Positions 1 to 6,570 are shown, counted from the first letter of the stretch. The stretch: DNA of 9,136 nt from an uncultured Collinsella sp. (GCA_900766165.1 CAAFUK010000036.1:1-9136); one strand, 5' to 3'. Notes: generated by a model not told the origin, from the letters alone. Program-made: numbers and translations.

Positions 1-1239
1 GTCTCCGATCAGGTCGCCGCAGACGTGGAAGGGGCGCTGGGAATCTCGCTCGATCACTTCACGAAGACGCTTCTGACGCTGTGCGTCGCATCGGAGTCTC
101 GCGATGCGAAGGCCCTTCGGACGCTCTGCGTCATCTTGTCCCACGGCTACTCAACGGCGACGAGCATCGCCGACGCGGCGAACCGTATGCTCGGCATGCA
201 TGTGTACGAGGCGGTCGACATGCCCTACGACCAGCAGCTGAAGGACATCGTCGGTCCGCTCCAGCGCCTCGTCGACCGCCATTCCTACTGCACCGGGGTC
301 GTGTTCCTCGTCGACATGGGCTCTTTGGAGGAGGCCAATAAGGCCCTCGATAACGTTACCGACTCCACTATCGGCGTGGTGAACAACGTCTCTACTGGTC
401 TTGCGCTCGAGATCGGGGTCGGGCTGCTCGGCGGCAAGTCCATCGCCGAGGTTCTTGGCGATGCGACCGCCGCGTGCGTGACGCACTGCAAGGTGATCGA
501 GCGCGTCAACCGTGAGGACGCCATCGTCTTCTGCTCCGAGTCCGGGGTCGACGCCGCGGAGAGGATACGCCAGCTCGTCTCGCAGAGCCTCCCGCGCACC
601 ATAGGCGCGCGCCTGCTCACGAGGCCCTTCAAGCAGCTCGTCGCGAACGGGTCGAACGACGCCGTTTTCTCCGAGCACCGCGTCTGCGCCGTCATCGGCA
701 CGGGAGACCCCGGGGTCGCCTCCGTCCCCTTCGTCGCCCTCGAGGACATCATGTCGACGGCGTCCGCCTCTAAGGTCGATGCCGTGTTCGGCAGGTGGCT
801 TGACGCTTCCGAGCTCTCTTCTTTCCACGAGAAGCTGCTCTCGAACATGACGCTGCAGAACGTCATCCGCTCCATCACCATCCTCGACCCGGAGCGGCTA
901 TTCCATGAGATCGAGAGCGCCGTGCACGAGCTTCAGCGCAGGACAGGCGAGAAGATCGGCAGCAACGCCATCATTGGGCTCTACGTTCACCTCTGCTGTC
1001 TCGTCGAGCGCCTTGTTACCAGAAACCCCATTGAGACCTACGTTGGCCAGGACCGCTTCGAGGAGGAACGCGCCGATTTCATCGAGTCCTTCAGGCAGAG
1101 CTTCTCGAGCATCTCGACGCGCTATCGCGTAGAGGTTCCCGTAAGCGAGATCGCATATGTCTTCGACTACATAAGCGTGAGCGCCGCCCCGGCGCGAGAA
1201 GAGCGCCTCGGCTCCTCGGACCTCCTGCTCGACGAGTGA
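1..1239 (+). CDS. LevR/ManR-like PTS-responsive transcriptional regulator, 3' part
   Basis: The reading frame is open from the first base, so the N-terminus (expected HTH and AAA+ domains) lies upstream; the GTG at 25 is probably not the real start. Counting residues from that GTG, about 33-150 resemble a mannose-type EIIA domain, with the motif SHGYSTATS carrying a candidate phosphorylated His40. Residues 163-250 resemble an EIIB-Gat-like domain with Cys170 in a CSESG loop. Residues 288-385 resemble a PRD with His322 in GLYVHLCCLVERL. This order matches the C-terminal half of LevR-type activators, whose activity is set by PTS phosphorylation. It sits 123 nt upstream of a mannose-family PTS operon on the same strand, so it is inferred to control that operon. 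Whether it is a sigma-54 activator cannot be judged here, because the AAA+ domain is outside the window and I found no -24/-12 promoter before the PTS genes. Confidence 0.85.
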   Translation, partial: VSDQVAADVEGALGISLDHFTKTLLTLCVASESRDAKALRTLCVILSHGYSTATSIADAANRMLGMHVYEAVDMPYDQQLKDIVGPLQRLVDRHSYCTGVVFLVDMGSLEEANKALDNVTDSTIGVVNNVSTGLALEIGVGLLGGKSIAEVLGDATAACVTHCKVIERVNREDAIVFCSESGVDAAERIRQLVSQSLPRTIGARLLTRPFKQLVANGSNDAVFSEHRVCAVIGTGDPGVASVPFVALEDIMSTASASKVDAVFGRWLDASELSSFHEKLLSNMTLQNVIRSITILDPERLFHEIESAVHELQRRTGEKIGSNAIIGLYVHLCCLVERLVTRNPIETYVGQDRFEEERADFIESFRQSFSSISTRYRVEVPVSEIAYVFDYISVSAAPAREERLGSSDLLLDE

Positions 1240-1279
1240 CCTTCCCCGCGCCGCCGCAAGCTGACCGCGCGTCCTCAAT

Positions 1280-1321
1280 AATCCGATAACCCCTTGCCCG
1301 GCGCGAATCCGGATAGCGCCG
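1280..1321. promoter_or_regulatory. Repeated AATCCG(G)ATA motif and small hairpin before the PTS operon
   Basis: AATCCGATA at 1280-1288 recurs as AATCCGGATA at 1306-1315. The second copy contains the perfect 8-bp palindrome ATCCGGAT (1307-1314) and lies in the loop of a 6-bp hairpin (CGGCGC 1299-1304 with GCGCCG 1316-1321). The location, between the regulator and its presumed target operon, suits an operator or upstream activating site. This is inferred from position and symmetry only, and I could not identify a convincing -35/-10 pair. Confidence 0.3.
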
Positions 1322-1362
1322 AGGCAGTACCGAACGTAAAACTTCATTTGATAGGAGCAAAC

Positions 1363-1836
1363 ATGAGTGTTGTTATGGCACGAATCGACAATCGCCTGCT
1401 TCACGGCATCATCGTGACGCAGTGGGCCCCGGTGTCGGGCGCGACCCGAGTCATGGTCATCGACGACAAGGTCGCCGGCGACGAGGTCCTGAAGTCCACT
1501 ATGAGGATGGCGCGCCCCGCGGGCATGGCCGTTTCGATCATCTCCGAGCAGACCGCGCTCAAGAACTTCGCCGCGGGCAAGTACGACCGCGAGAAGGTCT
1601 TTGTCATCGCCAAGGAGCCCGAGACGATGCTTCGCCTGGTCGAGTCGGGCGTCGAGCTCCCGTCGCTGGTCGTCGGCGGCTCGCTCGTCAAGGAGGACGG
1701 CATCCAGCTCACCCAGCGCGCCTACGCCTCCGCCGAGAACGTCCAGAGCTACAAGGCGCTCATCGCCCGTGGCGTCAAGGTGACGGCCCAGTTCGTGCCC
1801 GCCGACAAGCCCGTCTCCGTCGCAGACCTCATCTAA
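1363..1836 (+). CDS. PTS mannose/sorbose-family EIIB component
   Basis: This is the cytoplasmic phosphocarrier of a mannose-family PTS: it takes phosphate from EIIA on a histidine and passes it to the sugar entering through EIIC/EIID. The 157-residue protein has the usual family length. Near its start it carries RIDNRLLHGIIVTQW, the counterpart of the RIDDRLIHGQV signature, with His14 as the expected phosphorylated residue; the residue after HG is Ile instead of the common Gln. The start chosen is the ATG at 1363, which has AGGAG at 1353-1357 with 5 nt spacing. An upstream in-frame ATG at 1294 has no comparable site and would add residues not seen in the family. It is the first gene of the EIIB-EIIC-EIID-EIIA-GH172-kinase run. 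The sugar cannot be read from EIIB alone. Confidence 0.93.
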   Translation: MSVVMARIDNRLLHGIIVTQWAPVSGATRVMVIDDKVAGDEVLKSTMRMARPAGMAVSIISEQTALKNFAAGKYDREKVFVIAKEPETMLRLVESGVELPSLVVGGSLVKEDGIQLTQRAYASAENVQSYKALIARGVKVTAQFVPADKPVSVADLI

Positions 1837-1845
1837 GGGGGAAAT

Positions 1846-2631
1846 ATGGTCAACTTCACTATCCTGCAGGTCGTCCTTTTGACCCTGCTGGCCTTCATCA
1901 AGCACGTGGACTACTACGGCATCCCGATGATCTTCGTCAACTATGCCGTCTTCTGGGGCCTTATCACCGGCGTCGTCATGGGCGACTGGCAGACCGGCCT
2001 TGTCATCGGCGGCACCATCCAGCTCATGCAGCTCGGCGTCGCGGGCTTCGGCGGCTCGTCGATTCCCGACTACGGCACGATGGCCATCATCGCCACCGCC
2101 TACGGCGTGACCCTGGGCTCCGACACGGGCCTCGCCATCGGCCTGCCGGTCGGCATGCTCGGCATCCAGCTCGACGTCATCGTCAAGATCCTCAACGGCT
2201 TCGTCGTCGAGAAGTCCCAGAAGTTCTGCAACGAGGGTAAGTTCAATCAGATGAACGCCATCCTGTGGGTCTGCCCCGCGCTCTTCGGCCTGTGCGCCGC
2301 CCTGCCCGTCTTTGTCTCCGTGACGCTCGGCCAGCCCGCCGTCAACTGGCTCCTCGAGGTCATGCCCCAGTGGTTCCTCTCCGGCCTCACCCTCGCCGGC
2401 AAGATGCTCCCGGCCATCGGTATCGCCATGCTGCTCCGCTACATGCCCACCGGCAAGTACTTCCAGTACCTGCTCGTCGGCTTCTTCCTCTCGGCCTTCC
2501 TGAACGTGCCCATCATCGGCGCCGCCATCGTCGGCGTTGCCCTCGCGATCGCGTTCTACCAGCGTGCCGAGAGGGACACCGAGCTCGCCGCCCACGCTTC
2601 CGCAGACGCCTTCATCGGAGAGGATGAGTAA
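1846..2631 (+). CDS. PTS mannose/sorbose-family EIIC permease
   Basis: This 261-residue integral membrane protein belongs to the EII-Sor (sorbose/mannose) permease family and forms the translocation channel together with EIID. Hydrophobic segments span roughly residues 4-20, 26-45, 52-68, 78-116, 138-165, 178-198 and 204-238. The family-typical stretch GGTIQLMQLGVAGFGG is at 55-70 and is followed by SSIPDYGTMA. The C-terminal tail is short and charged. It starts 9 nt after the EIIB stop, behind an AAGGGGGAAA ribosome binding site, and ends 2 nt before the EIID start, so it is very probably co-translated with both neighbours. The sequence is full length for the family with no sign of damage. 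Confidence 0.94.
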   Translation: MVNFTILQVVLLTLLAFIKHVDYYGIPMIFVNYAVFWGLITGVVMGDWQTGLVIGGTIQLMQLGVAGFGGSSIPDYGTMAIIATAYGVTLGSDTGLAIGLPVGMLGIQLDVIVKILNGFVVEKSQKFCNEGKFNQMNAILWVCPALFGLCAALPVFVSVTLGQPAVNWLLEVMPQWFLSGLTLAGKMLPAIGIAMLLRYMPTGKYFQYLLVGFFLSAFLNVPIIGAAIVGVALAIAFYQRAERDTELAAHASADAFIGEDE

Positions 2632-2633
2632 CC

Positions 2634-3467
2634 ATGGAAAACGAGAACATCACCGCCGTCGCCGAGGGCAAGTCCTCCGGCTACAAGGTCACCAAGAAGG
2701 ATCTGCGCAACGCGAACTGGCGCTGGCTCATGAGCGTGTGCACCTTCAACTACCAGACCCAGCAGGGCGCCTCAGTCGCCTACGCCCTCTCGCCGGTCCT
2801 GAGGAAGATCTACACGAACGACGAGGACTATAAGCAAGCGCTCAACAACCACTTCCGCTACTACAACACCCAGCCTTGGCTCGCCGCCATCATCCTTGGC
2901 GCCTGCGTGGCCATGGAGGAACGCGACGGCCTAGCGGCGGCGGACGCCGTCCAAGACCTGAAGATCGGCACCATGGGACCGCTCGCCGGCGTCGGCGACT
3001 CCCTGCTCATGACCATGATCCCGACCATCATGGGCTCCATCGCCGCCTACATGGCCATCGAGGGCAACCCCGTGGGAGCCGGCATCTGGTTCGCACTCAT
3101 CCTGGCCATCTTCTGGGTCCGCATGCACGCCCTCGAGTTCGGCTACAAGCAGGGCGTGAAGCTCGTCACCGACTTCAGCGAGAAGCTTCCCAACCTCACT
3201 GCCGCCGCCTCCGTGCTCGGCCTCACCGTGGTCGGCTGCCTCATCGCCTCGGTCATCGGCGTCACCTGCCCGATTAGCTTCAGCTTCGGCGACGTCTCGA
3301 TGGAGATTCAGCCGCTGCTCGACAAGATCCTGCCTGCCATGATCCCCGCCGCCATCACGGGAAGCGCGTATTACCTTCTTACCAAGAAGAACGCGAGCAT
3401 GACGGCCCTCATCCTCGTGGTGATCGTCCTCGCGATGGTCGCCTCCGCCGCCGGCATCCTCGCCTAG
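2634..3467 (+). CDS. PTS mannose-family EIID component
   Basis: EIID is the second membrane subunit found only in mannose-family PTS transporters. The protein has 277 residues, normal for the family. It contains the recognisable NANWRWLMSVCTFNYQ segment (27-41), YNTQPWLAAIILG (77-89) and the signature MGPLAGVGDSLL (114-125). The N-terminal half is mostly soluble or peripheral; hydrophobic segments cluster at about 150-162, 193-215 and 232-277. The ribosome binding site GGAGAGGATGAG overlaps the 3' end of EIIC, and only 2 nt separate the EIIC stop from this start, which points to translational coupling. With EIIC it forms the membrane complex that delivers the phosphorylated sugar to the cytoplasm. 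Confidence 0.94.
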   Translation: MENENITAVAEGKSSGYKVTKKDLRNANWRWLMSVCTFNYQTQQGASVAYALSPVLRKIYTNDEDYKQALNNHFRYYNTQPWLAAIILGACVAMEERDGLAAADAVQDLKIGTMGPLAGVGDSLLMTMIPTIMGSIAAYMAIEGNPVGAGIWFALILAIFWVRMHALEFGYKQGVKLVTDFSEKLPNLTAAASVLGLTVVGCLIASVIGVTCPISFSFGDVSMEIQPLLDKILPAMIPAAITGSAYYLLTKKNASMTALILVVIVLAMVASAAGILA

Positions 3468-3493
3468 CTTCGACCCAAGAGATTGGTGAATCA

Positions 3494-3892
3494 ATGAGAA
3501 AGATAGTTGTGGCGAGCCATTCCCTTCTCGCCCAGGGCTTCAAGGACACCCTCGAGTTCCTTACGGGTAAGGGCGACGCCGTCAACGCCGTGTGCGCCTA
3601 CGTGAACGACAACGGCGAGGGGCTCGACGCGGCGGTCGAGGCGGCTCTTTCGGGCACTGACGAGGTCGTCGTCCTCACCGACGCGCTCGGCGGCAGCGTG
3701 AACCAGCGCTTTTCCCGCTTCGCCTCCGACCGGATCCACGTGATCGCGGGTGTCAACCTCCCGCTCGCCATGACGGTCGCGCTCGCGCGCCCCGACGAGA
3801 AACTCGACTTCGACGCCCTCGTCGACGAGGCGCGCCAGCAGATCGTCTACGTGAACGGTGCCAGTTCCGCCGAGTGCGAAGACGACGAATAG
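3494..3892 (+). CDS. PTS mannose-family EIIA component
   Basis: This 132-residue cytoplasmic phosphocarrier begins MRKIVVASHSLLAQG. His9 in the ASH motif is the position that accepts phosphate from HPr in mannose-type EIIA proteins. The segment DEVVVLTDALGGSVNQ (56-71) is the counterpart of the family's DLxGGSPxN stretch, and GVNLPLAMTVAL (91-102) is also typical. The length is that of a stand-alone EIIA domain, so EIIA and EIIB are separate polypeptides, unlike the fused E. coli ManX. It lies 26 nt after EIID, with a weak purine-rich site before the ATG, and is followed after 12 nt by the glycosidase. It probably also phosphorylates EIIB, which in turn could signal sugar availability to the upstream LevR-like regulator. 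Confidence 0.92.
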   Translation: MRKIVVASHSLLAQGFKDTLEFLTGKGDAVNAVCAYVNDNGEGLDAAVEAALSGTDEVVVLTDALGGSVNQRFSRFASDRIHVIAGVNLPLAMTVALARPDEKLDFDALVDEARQQIVYVNGASSAECEDDE

Positions 3893-3904
3893 AGGAGGTC
3901 GACG

Positions 3905-5029
3905 ATGAGAGAGTTCCTTAAGGACGTGTGGATGCACGGCGGTGAGGAAAGCCGCGCCATCACCCCCGAGAACATCACGGGCGAGAAGGGCCGTGCCGCC
4001 ATGTCGGCCAGCCACCTCGGCGTCGGCCGCAAGGGCTCGTGCTGCGTGCCCCTTGAGTCCGGCGAGACCATCACGCTCGCGGACATCGAGGGCCCCGGCA
4101 TCATCCGCCACATCTGGATGACCGTCCCCGACAAGACCGCCGCCGGCAGCTTCGTCATGCGTGACCTCGTGCTGCGCTTCTACTGGGACGACGAGGAGAC
4201 CCCCTCGGTCGAGTGCCCTGTCGGCGACTTCTTCTGCAACGGCTTCGGTGAGCGCGCCATCGTCAACTCGATGCCCATCTGCGTGAACCCGACGGGCGGC
4301 ATGAACTGCTACTTCGAGATGCCCTTCAGGAAGCACGCCAAGGTCACGCTTACGAGCGAGCACCCCGGGTTCATTAAGTACATCTTCTACACGTTCAACT
4401 ACGCGCTCACCGACGTGCCGGACGACGCCATGTACTTCCACGCCCGTTTTAACCGCGAGCGCAGCACCCGCAGGGGCGTCGACTACACCGTGCTCGACGG
4501 CGTGCGCGGTAAGGGCTACTACGTCGGCACCTACATGGCCCTGTGCGCCCTGGAGCGCTATTGGTGGGGCGAGGGCGAGATGAAGTTCTTCCTCGACGGC
4601 GACGAGGAGTTCCCCACGGTCACCTCGACGGGAGCCGAGGACTACTTCGGCGGTGCCTGGGCCTTCCTCGACAGGCCGCCCCACGCGCTGCCCGAGGCGC
4701 AGTGCTTCAACACGCTGTTCGCCGGCTACCCGTACCGCTCGACGCGCGACGCCACGCGCGACCGCTTCAGCGCGGGCAAGCCGAACCCGAATCCGATGCT
4801 CGCGACTAACGACGACGCGCTGCCCAGGCACGGCCTCTACAGGTGGCACCTTCCCGACCCGATCTCGTTCAAGGAGGACCTGCGCGTGACGTTCCAGGAC
4901 CTCGGCAACGACGACATCAAGCTCTACGAGCGCGAGGACGACATCTCCACCGTCGCCTACTGGTACCAAAGCGAGCCGCACGCCGTGCTCGCCCCGTTTG
5001 CCGCAAGGCAGGACCGCGTGCCCAGGTAG
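3905..5029 (+). CDS. GH172 (DUF2961) family glycoside hydrolase, cytoplasmic
   Basis: This 374-residue protein matches the DUF2961 family, now CAZy GH172. Characterised members act on alpha-D-fructofuranosides and difructose dianhydride I, and others on D-arabinofuranosides. Recognisable parts are the IEGPGIIRHIWMT segment (61-73), RFYWDDEETPSVECPVGDFF (91-110) and MKFFLDGDEEFPTVTSTG (226-243) running into AEDYFGGAW (244-252). Glu245 in the last motif and an acidic residue shortly after it (for example Glu264) are candidates for the catalytic glutamates; which ones act is not proven here. There is no signal peptide or membrane segment, so the enzyme should be cytoplasmic and act on imported sugar. 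A strong GAGGAGG site (3892-3898) sits 6 nt before the ATG, 12 nt after EIIA. Substrate identity is inferred from the neighbouring PTS and fructokinase-like gene. Confidence 0.88.
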   Translation: MREFLKDVWMHGGEESRAITPENITGEKGRAAMSASHLGVGRKGSCCVPLESGETITLADIEGPGIIRHIWMTVPDKTAAGSFVMRDLVLRFYWDDEETPSVECPVGDFFCNGFGERAIVNSMPICVNPTGGMNCYFEMPFRKHAKVTLTSEHPGFIKYIFYTFNYALTDVPDDAMYFHARFNRERSTRRGVDYTVLDGVRGKGYYVGTYMALCALERYWWGEGEMKFFLDGDEEFPTVTSTGAEDYFGGAWAFLDRPPHALPEAQCFNTLFAGYPYRSTRDATRDRFSAGKPNPNPMLATNDDALPRHGLYRWHLPDPISFKEDLRVTFQDLGNDDIKLYEREDDISTVAYWYQSEPHAVLAPFAARQDRVPR

Positions 5030-5056
5030 GGTCGCCTCGAAACAAGCCAACGTTAT

Positions 5057-5091
5057 GGGCGCCCGCGGTTGACCATGACTGCGGGCGTCCC
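5057..5091 (+). terminator. Intercistronic GC-rich hairpin between glycosidase and kinase
   Basis: GGGCGCCCGC (5057-5066) pairs with GCGGGCGTCCC (5081-5091) over 10 bp with one bulged T, enclosing a 14-nt loop. It is followed by only a short TTTG, so termination is likely partial. It lies in the 79-nt gap between the GH172 gene and the ROK kinase and could lower kinase expression or protect the upstream message from 3' decay. Confidence 0.5.
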
Positions 5092-5108
5092 TTTGTAAGG
5101 AGGATCAC

Positions 5109-5993
5109 ATGAGCGAAAAGCAAATGAGGCTCGGCGCCCTCGAGGCCGGCGGGACCAAGATGGTCTGTGCCGTGGTGTCCGGCGACGGCGAGGTCCTCGA
5201 CCGTATGGAGACCCCGACGCTTACGCCCGCCGAGACCGTCCCGCAGATGATCGAGTGGTTCACCGCCCGCGATGTGGACGCGTTGGGCATCGGCGCCTTC
5301 GGCCCGACCTGCGTCGACCCCAACGACGAGCGCTACGGCTCCATCCTCCAGACGCCCAAGCTCGCGTGGCGAGGCCATGGTCTTCGCGCCGCGTTCGCCG
5401 ACGCCCTCGGGATTCCGGTGGCCTACGACACGGACGTGAACGTTGCCTGCCTCGGCGAAGTGGTCTACGGCTGCTGCAAGGGGCTCGAGGACGCCGTCTA
5501 CGTGACCATCGGCACCGGCGTGGGCGCGGGCGTCATGTGCGCGTGCAGGCTCCTTCACGGCATGCTGCACCCCGAGGCCGGCCACATGCTGGTAAGGACC
5601 CGTCCCACCGAGGAGGGACGCTGCGTCTGCCCGAGCCACGCGAGCTGTCTCGAGGGCCTCGCCTCCGGCCCCGCCATTGCCGCGCGCTGGGGAAAGCCCG
5701 CGGCCGAGCTCGCGGACAACGATGAGGCGTGGGCGCTCGAGGGGGATTATCTGGGGCAGATGTGCGCGAACCTCGTGCTCATGTACTCGCCTCGCCGCAT
5801 CGTCCTCGGCGGCGGCGTGATGCACCAGGAGCAGCTCTACGGCATCGTCCGCAAGAAAACCCTCGAATATCTGGGTGGCTACATCCAGACCGCCGAGCTT
5901 AAGGACATGGAGAGCTACATCTGCGCCCCGGGCTGCGGCGGCGACCAAGGAATCCTCGGCGCGGCCGAGCTGGCAAGAAGGGCGCTCGCGTAA
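5109..5993 (+). CDS. ROK-family fructokinase
   Basis: This 294-residue cytoplasmic sugar kinase of the ROK family probably phosphorylates fructose to fructose 6-phosphate with ATP. The N-terminal motif LGALEAGGTKMVCAV (8-22) has the EAGGTK phosphate-binding signature. The catalytic Asp is probably Asp109 in DTDVN (107-111), and IGTGVGAG (134-141) and GGGV (234-237) form further nucleotide-binding elements. The zinc site is visible as His159 with Cys174, His177 and Cys180 in CPSHASC, followed by LEGLASGPAI. From memory, the overall pattern is much closer to B. subtilis GmuE/ScrK-type fructokinases than to NagC, NanK or Mlc proteins, and it lacks an N-terminal HTH. AAGGAGG at 5097-5103 gives a clear start. 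As last gene of the operon it fits a path in which free fructose is released inside the cell. Confidence 0.85.
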   Translation: MSEKQMRLGALEAGGTKMVCAVVSGDGEVLDRMETPTLTPAETVPQMIEWFTARDVDALGIGAFGPTCVDPNDERYGSILQTPKLAWRGHGLRAAFADALGIPVAYDTDVNVACLGEVVYGCCKGLEDAVYVTIGTGVGAGVMCACRLLHGMLHPEAGHMLVRTRPTEEGRCVCPSHASCLEGLASGPAIAARWGKPAAELADNDEAWALEGDYLGQMCANLVLMYSPRRIVLGGGVMHQEQLYGIVRKKTLEYLGGYIQTAELKDMESYICAPGCGGDQGILGAAELARRALA

Positions 5994-6025
5994 CTTGCGC
6001 TCTCTCCGCCATACAACGCGTTAAG

Positions 6026-6075
6026 AAAAGACGAGCGCTTCTTGCCAATTGAGCGGCAAGAAGTGCTCGTCTTTT
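6026..6075. terminator. Strong bidirectional rho-independent terminator after the PTS operon
   Basis: The arms 6026-6046 and 6055-6075 pair over 21 bp with a single G-T wobble and an 8-nt loop (6047-6054). The stem starts with AAAA and ends with TTTT, so it has a U-tract in both directions. It lies 32 nt after the kinase stop on the + strand and just beyond the TAA at 6084-6086 on the minus strand, so it can serve both sides. Confidence 0.88.
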
Positions 6076-6083
6076 GCATTTGT

Positions 6084-6351
6084 TTATGGGGCAGGACGCC
6101 CCGCCTCCGCTGGAGTCCCTGGACCGCCACACCCACGAGGTTTGGACCGGTGTGGACAAGAAGCGCGGGGCTGATGTCGGAGCGGACGACCTCCACCGCG
6201 TTGGCCACGCGCTCGCACAGGGCCTGCTCCATGCGGTCGTAGAGGTCGGCGTGGGCCGAGGTGCGGCTCGCGGCAAAGCGCACCTTGGGGTGCTTCTCGA
6301 CGATGGCGGCGATGAGCTTGACCTCGGTGCGATGCGGTACTTGCACAGCCA
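6084..6351 (-). pseudogene. C-terminal remnant of a DegV-like fatty-acid-binding protein
   Basis: Read on the minus strand, about 70 codons from near 6340 to 6130 give a protein-like stretch beginning TEVKLIAAIVEKHPKVRF and ending DISPALLVHTGPNLVGVAVQG. The HTGPxxxGVA ending preceded by a helical segment (SAHADLYDRMEQAL) resembles the C-terminus of DegV proteins, which bind fatty acids for phosphorylation. A DegV protein is about 280 residues, so roughly three quarters is missing. After GVAVQG the frame continues without homology through the terminator, while a shift of frame would reach the TAA at 6084-6086, so a small indel near the end is possible. Its 5' end abuts a truncated IS200 transposase, and no start signal of its own remains. 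The family call rests on the motif only. Confidence 0.5.
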
Positions 6352-6387
6352 TTTCGTGTACGCGAGGCTGTTGGCTTTCTGGGCCAC
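6331..6387 (-). pseudogene. tnpA: IS200 transposase (TnpA), first 19 codons only
   Basis: From a GTG at 6387 the minus strand reads VAQKANSLAYTKWLCKYRI, which matches the N-terminus typical of IS200 TnpA (AQKAxSLxHTKWxCKYHIV). The frame then loses all similarity at about 6330 and a DegV-like fragment begins in another frame. The Y1 catalytic tyrosine and the HUH metal-binding motif are absent, so this copy is dead. The AGGTGA ribosome binding site lies at the foot of a long hairpin. A second, better-preserved start of the same family is at 9097. Confidence 0.8.
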
Positions 6388-6394
6388 AGCAATC

Positions 6395-6449
6395 ACCTTC
6401 CCCCTAGTATGATGACCTGAACAATCCTCATGCTAGGGGGAAGGTTTTT
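6395..6449. terminator. Long IS200 leader hairpin covering the tnpA ribosome binding site
   Basis: ACCTTCCCCCTAGTATGA (6395-6412) pairs with 6428-6445, with one mismatch and a 15-nt loop. On the + strand it is followed by TTTTT (6445-6449), so it can terminate transcription leaving the element. On the minus strand the 3' arm contains GGGGGAAGGT, the likely Shine-Dalgarno region of tnpA, so folding would hide it. Long hairpins that block read-through and translation are known in IS200 leaders. Confidence 0.65.
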
Positions 6450-6534
6450 GTCGCGTAGCGGAAATTGGCCTCCACCCGCTGAGCGGGTGGCTTTCTATGC
6501 CGCGCGTGCCGCGCGGCACGGACTAAAGTCCATG

Positions 6535-6570
6535 AATAAAAACGAGGAAGGCCACGTCCGGCCTCCCTCG
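6535..6570 (-). terminator. Minus-strand rho-independent terminator next to the IS200 end
   Basis: Arms 6543-6553 (CGAGGAAGGCC) and 6560-6570 (GGCCTCCCTCG) form an 11-bp stem with one mismatch and a 6-nt loop. On the minus strand the stem is followed by a GTTTTTATT tract. No gene now lies upstream on that strand, so this is probably left over from a lost or displaced gene. Confidence 0.65.

Larger units (their letters stand above)
6331..6533 (-). mobile_element. Degenerate IS200 left end with structured tnpA leader
   Basis: In minus-strand order this has: a tip hairpin GGAC-TTTA-GTCC (6520-6531); a GC hairpin GCCGCGCG/CGCGCGGC (6499-6517); CCACCCGC/GCGGGTGG (6472-6490); an 18-bp stem with one mismatch (6395-6412 with 6428-6445); then the truncated tnpA. 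The same sequence of hairpins precedes the tnpA at 9097. The tip hairpin is of the kind recognised by IS200/IS605 transposases. The right end of the element and most of tnpA are gone. The exact outer boundary cannot be fixed without an empty site. Confidence 0.7.

Noticed and set aside
1240..1362. Sigma-54 promoter for the PTS operon
   Set aside because: I looked for GG-N10-GC in the TGGCAC/TTGC context and found no acceptable match.
898..2595. Long open frame on the minus strand opposite the regulator, EIIB and EIIC genes
   Set aside because: It is the antisense shadow of GC-rich codons: its translation is low-complexity (D, G, E, V, A, R rich), shows no domain and crosses several well-supported genes.
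3491..5050. Long minus-strand open frame opposite EIIA and GH172
   Set aside because: It has the same shadow composition as other antisense frames here, with no ribosome binding site and complete overlap with two recognised genes.
5069..5097. Possible promoter before the kinase (TTGACC, 17 bp, TTTGTA)
   Set aside because: The -10 match is poor and transcription would start inside the ribosome binding site; the TTGACC lies in the loop of the intercistronic hairpin.
5109..6000. Minus-strand open frame opposite the ROK kinase and extending past it
   Set aside because: The kinase on the + strand is unmistakable; the opposite frame has no family motif.
6042..6412. Plus-strand open frames between the operon terminator and the IS200 hairpin
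   Set aside because: They overlap the terminator and are antisense to the better supported DegV-like and TnpA remnants.
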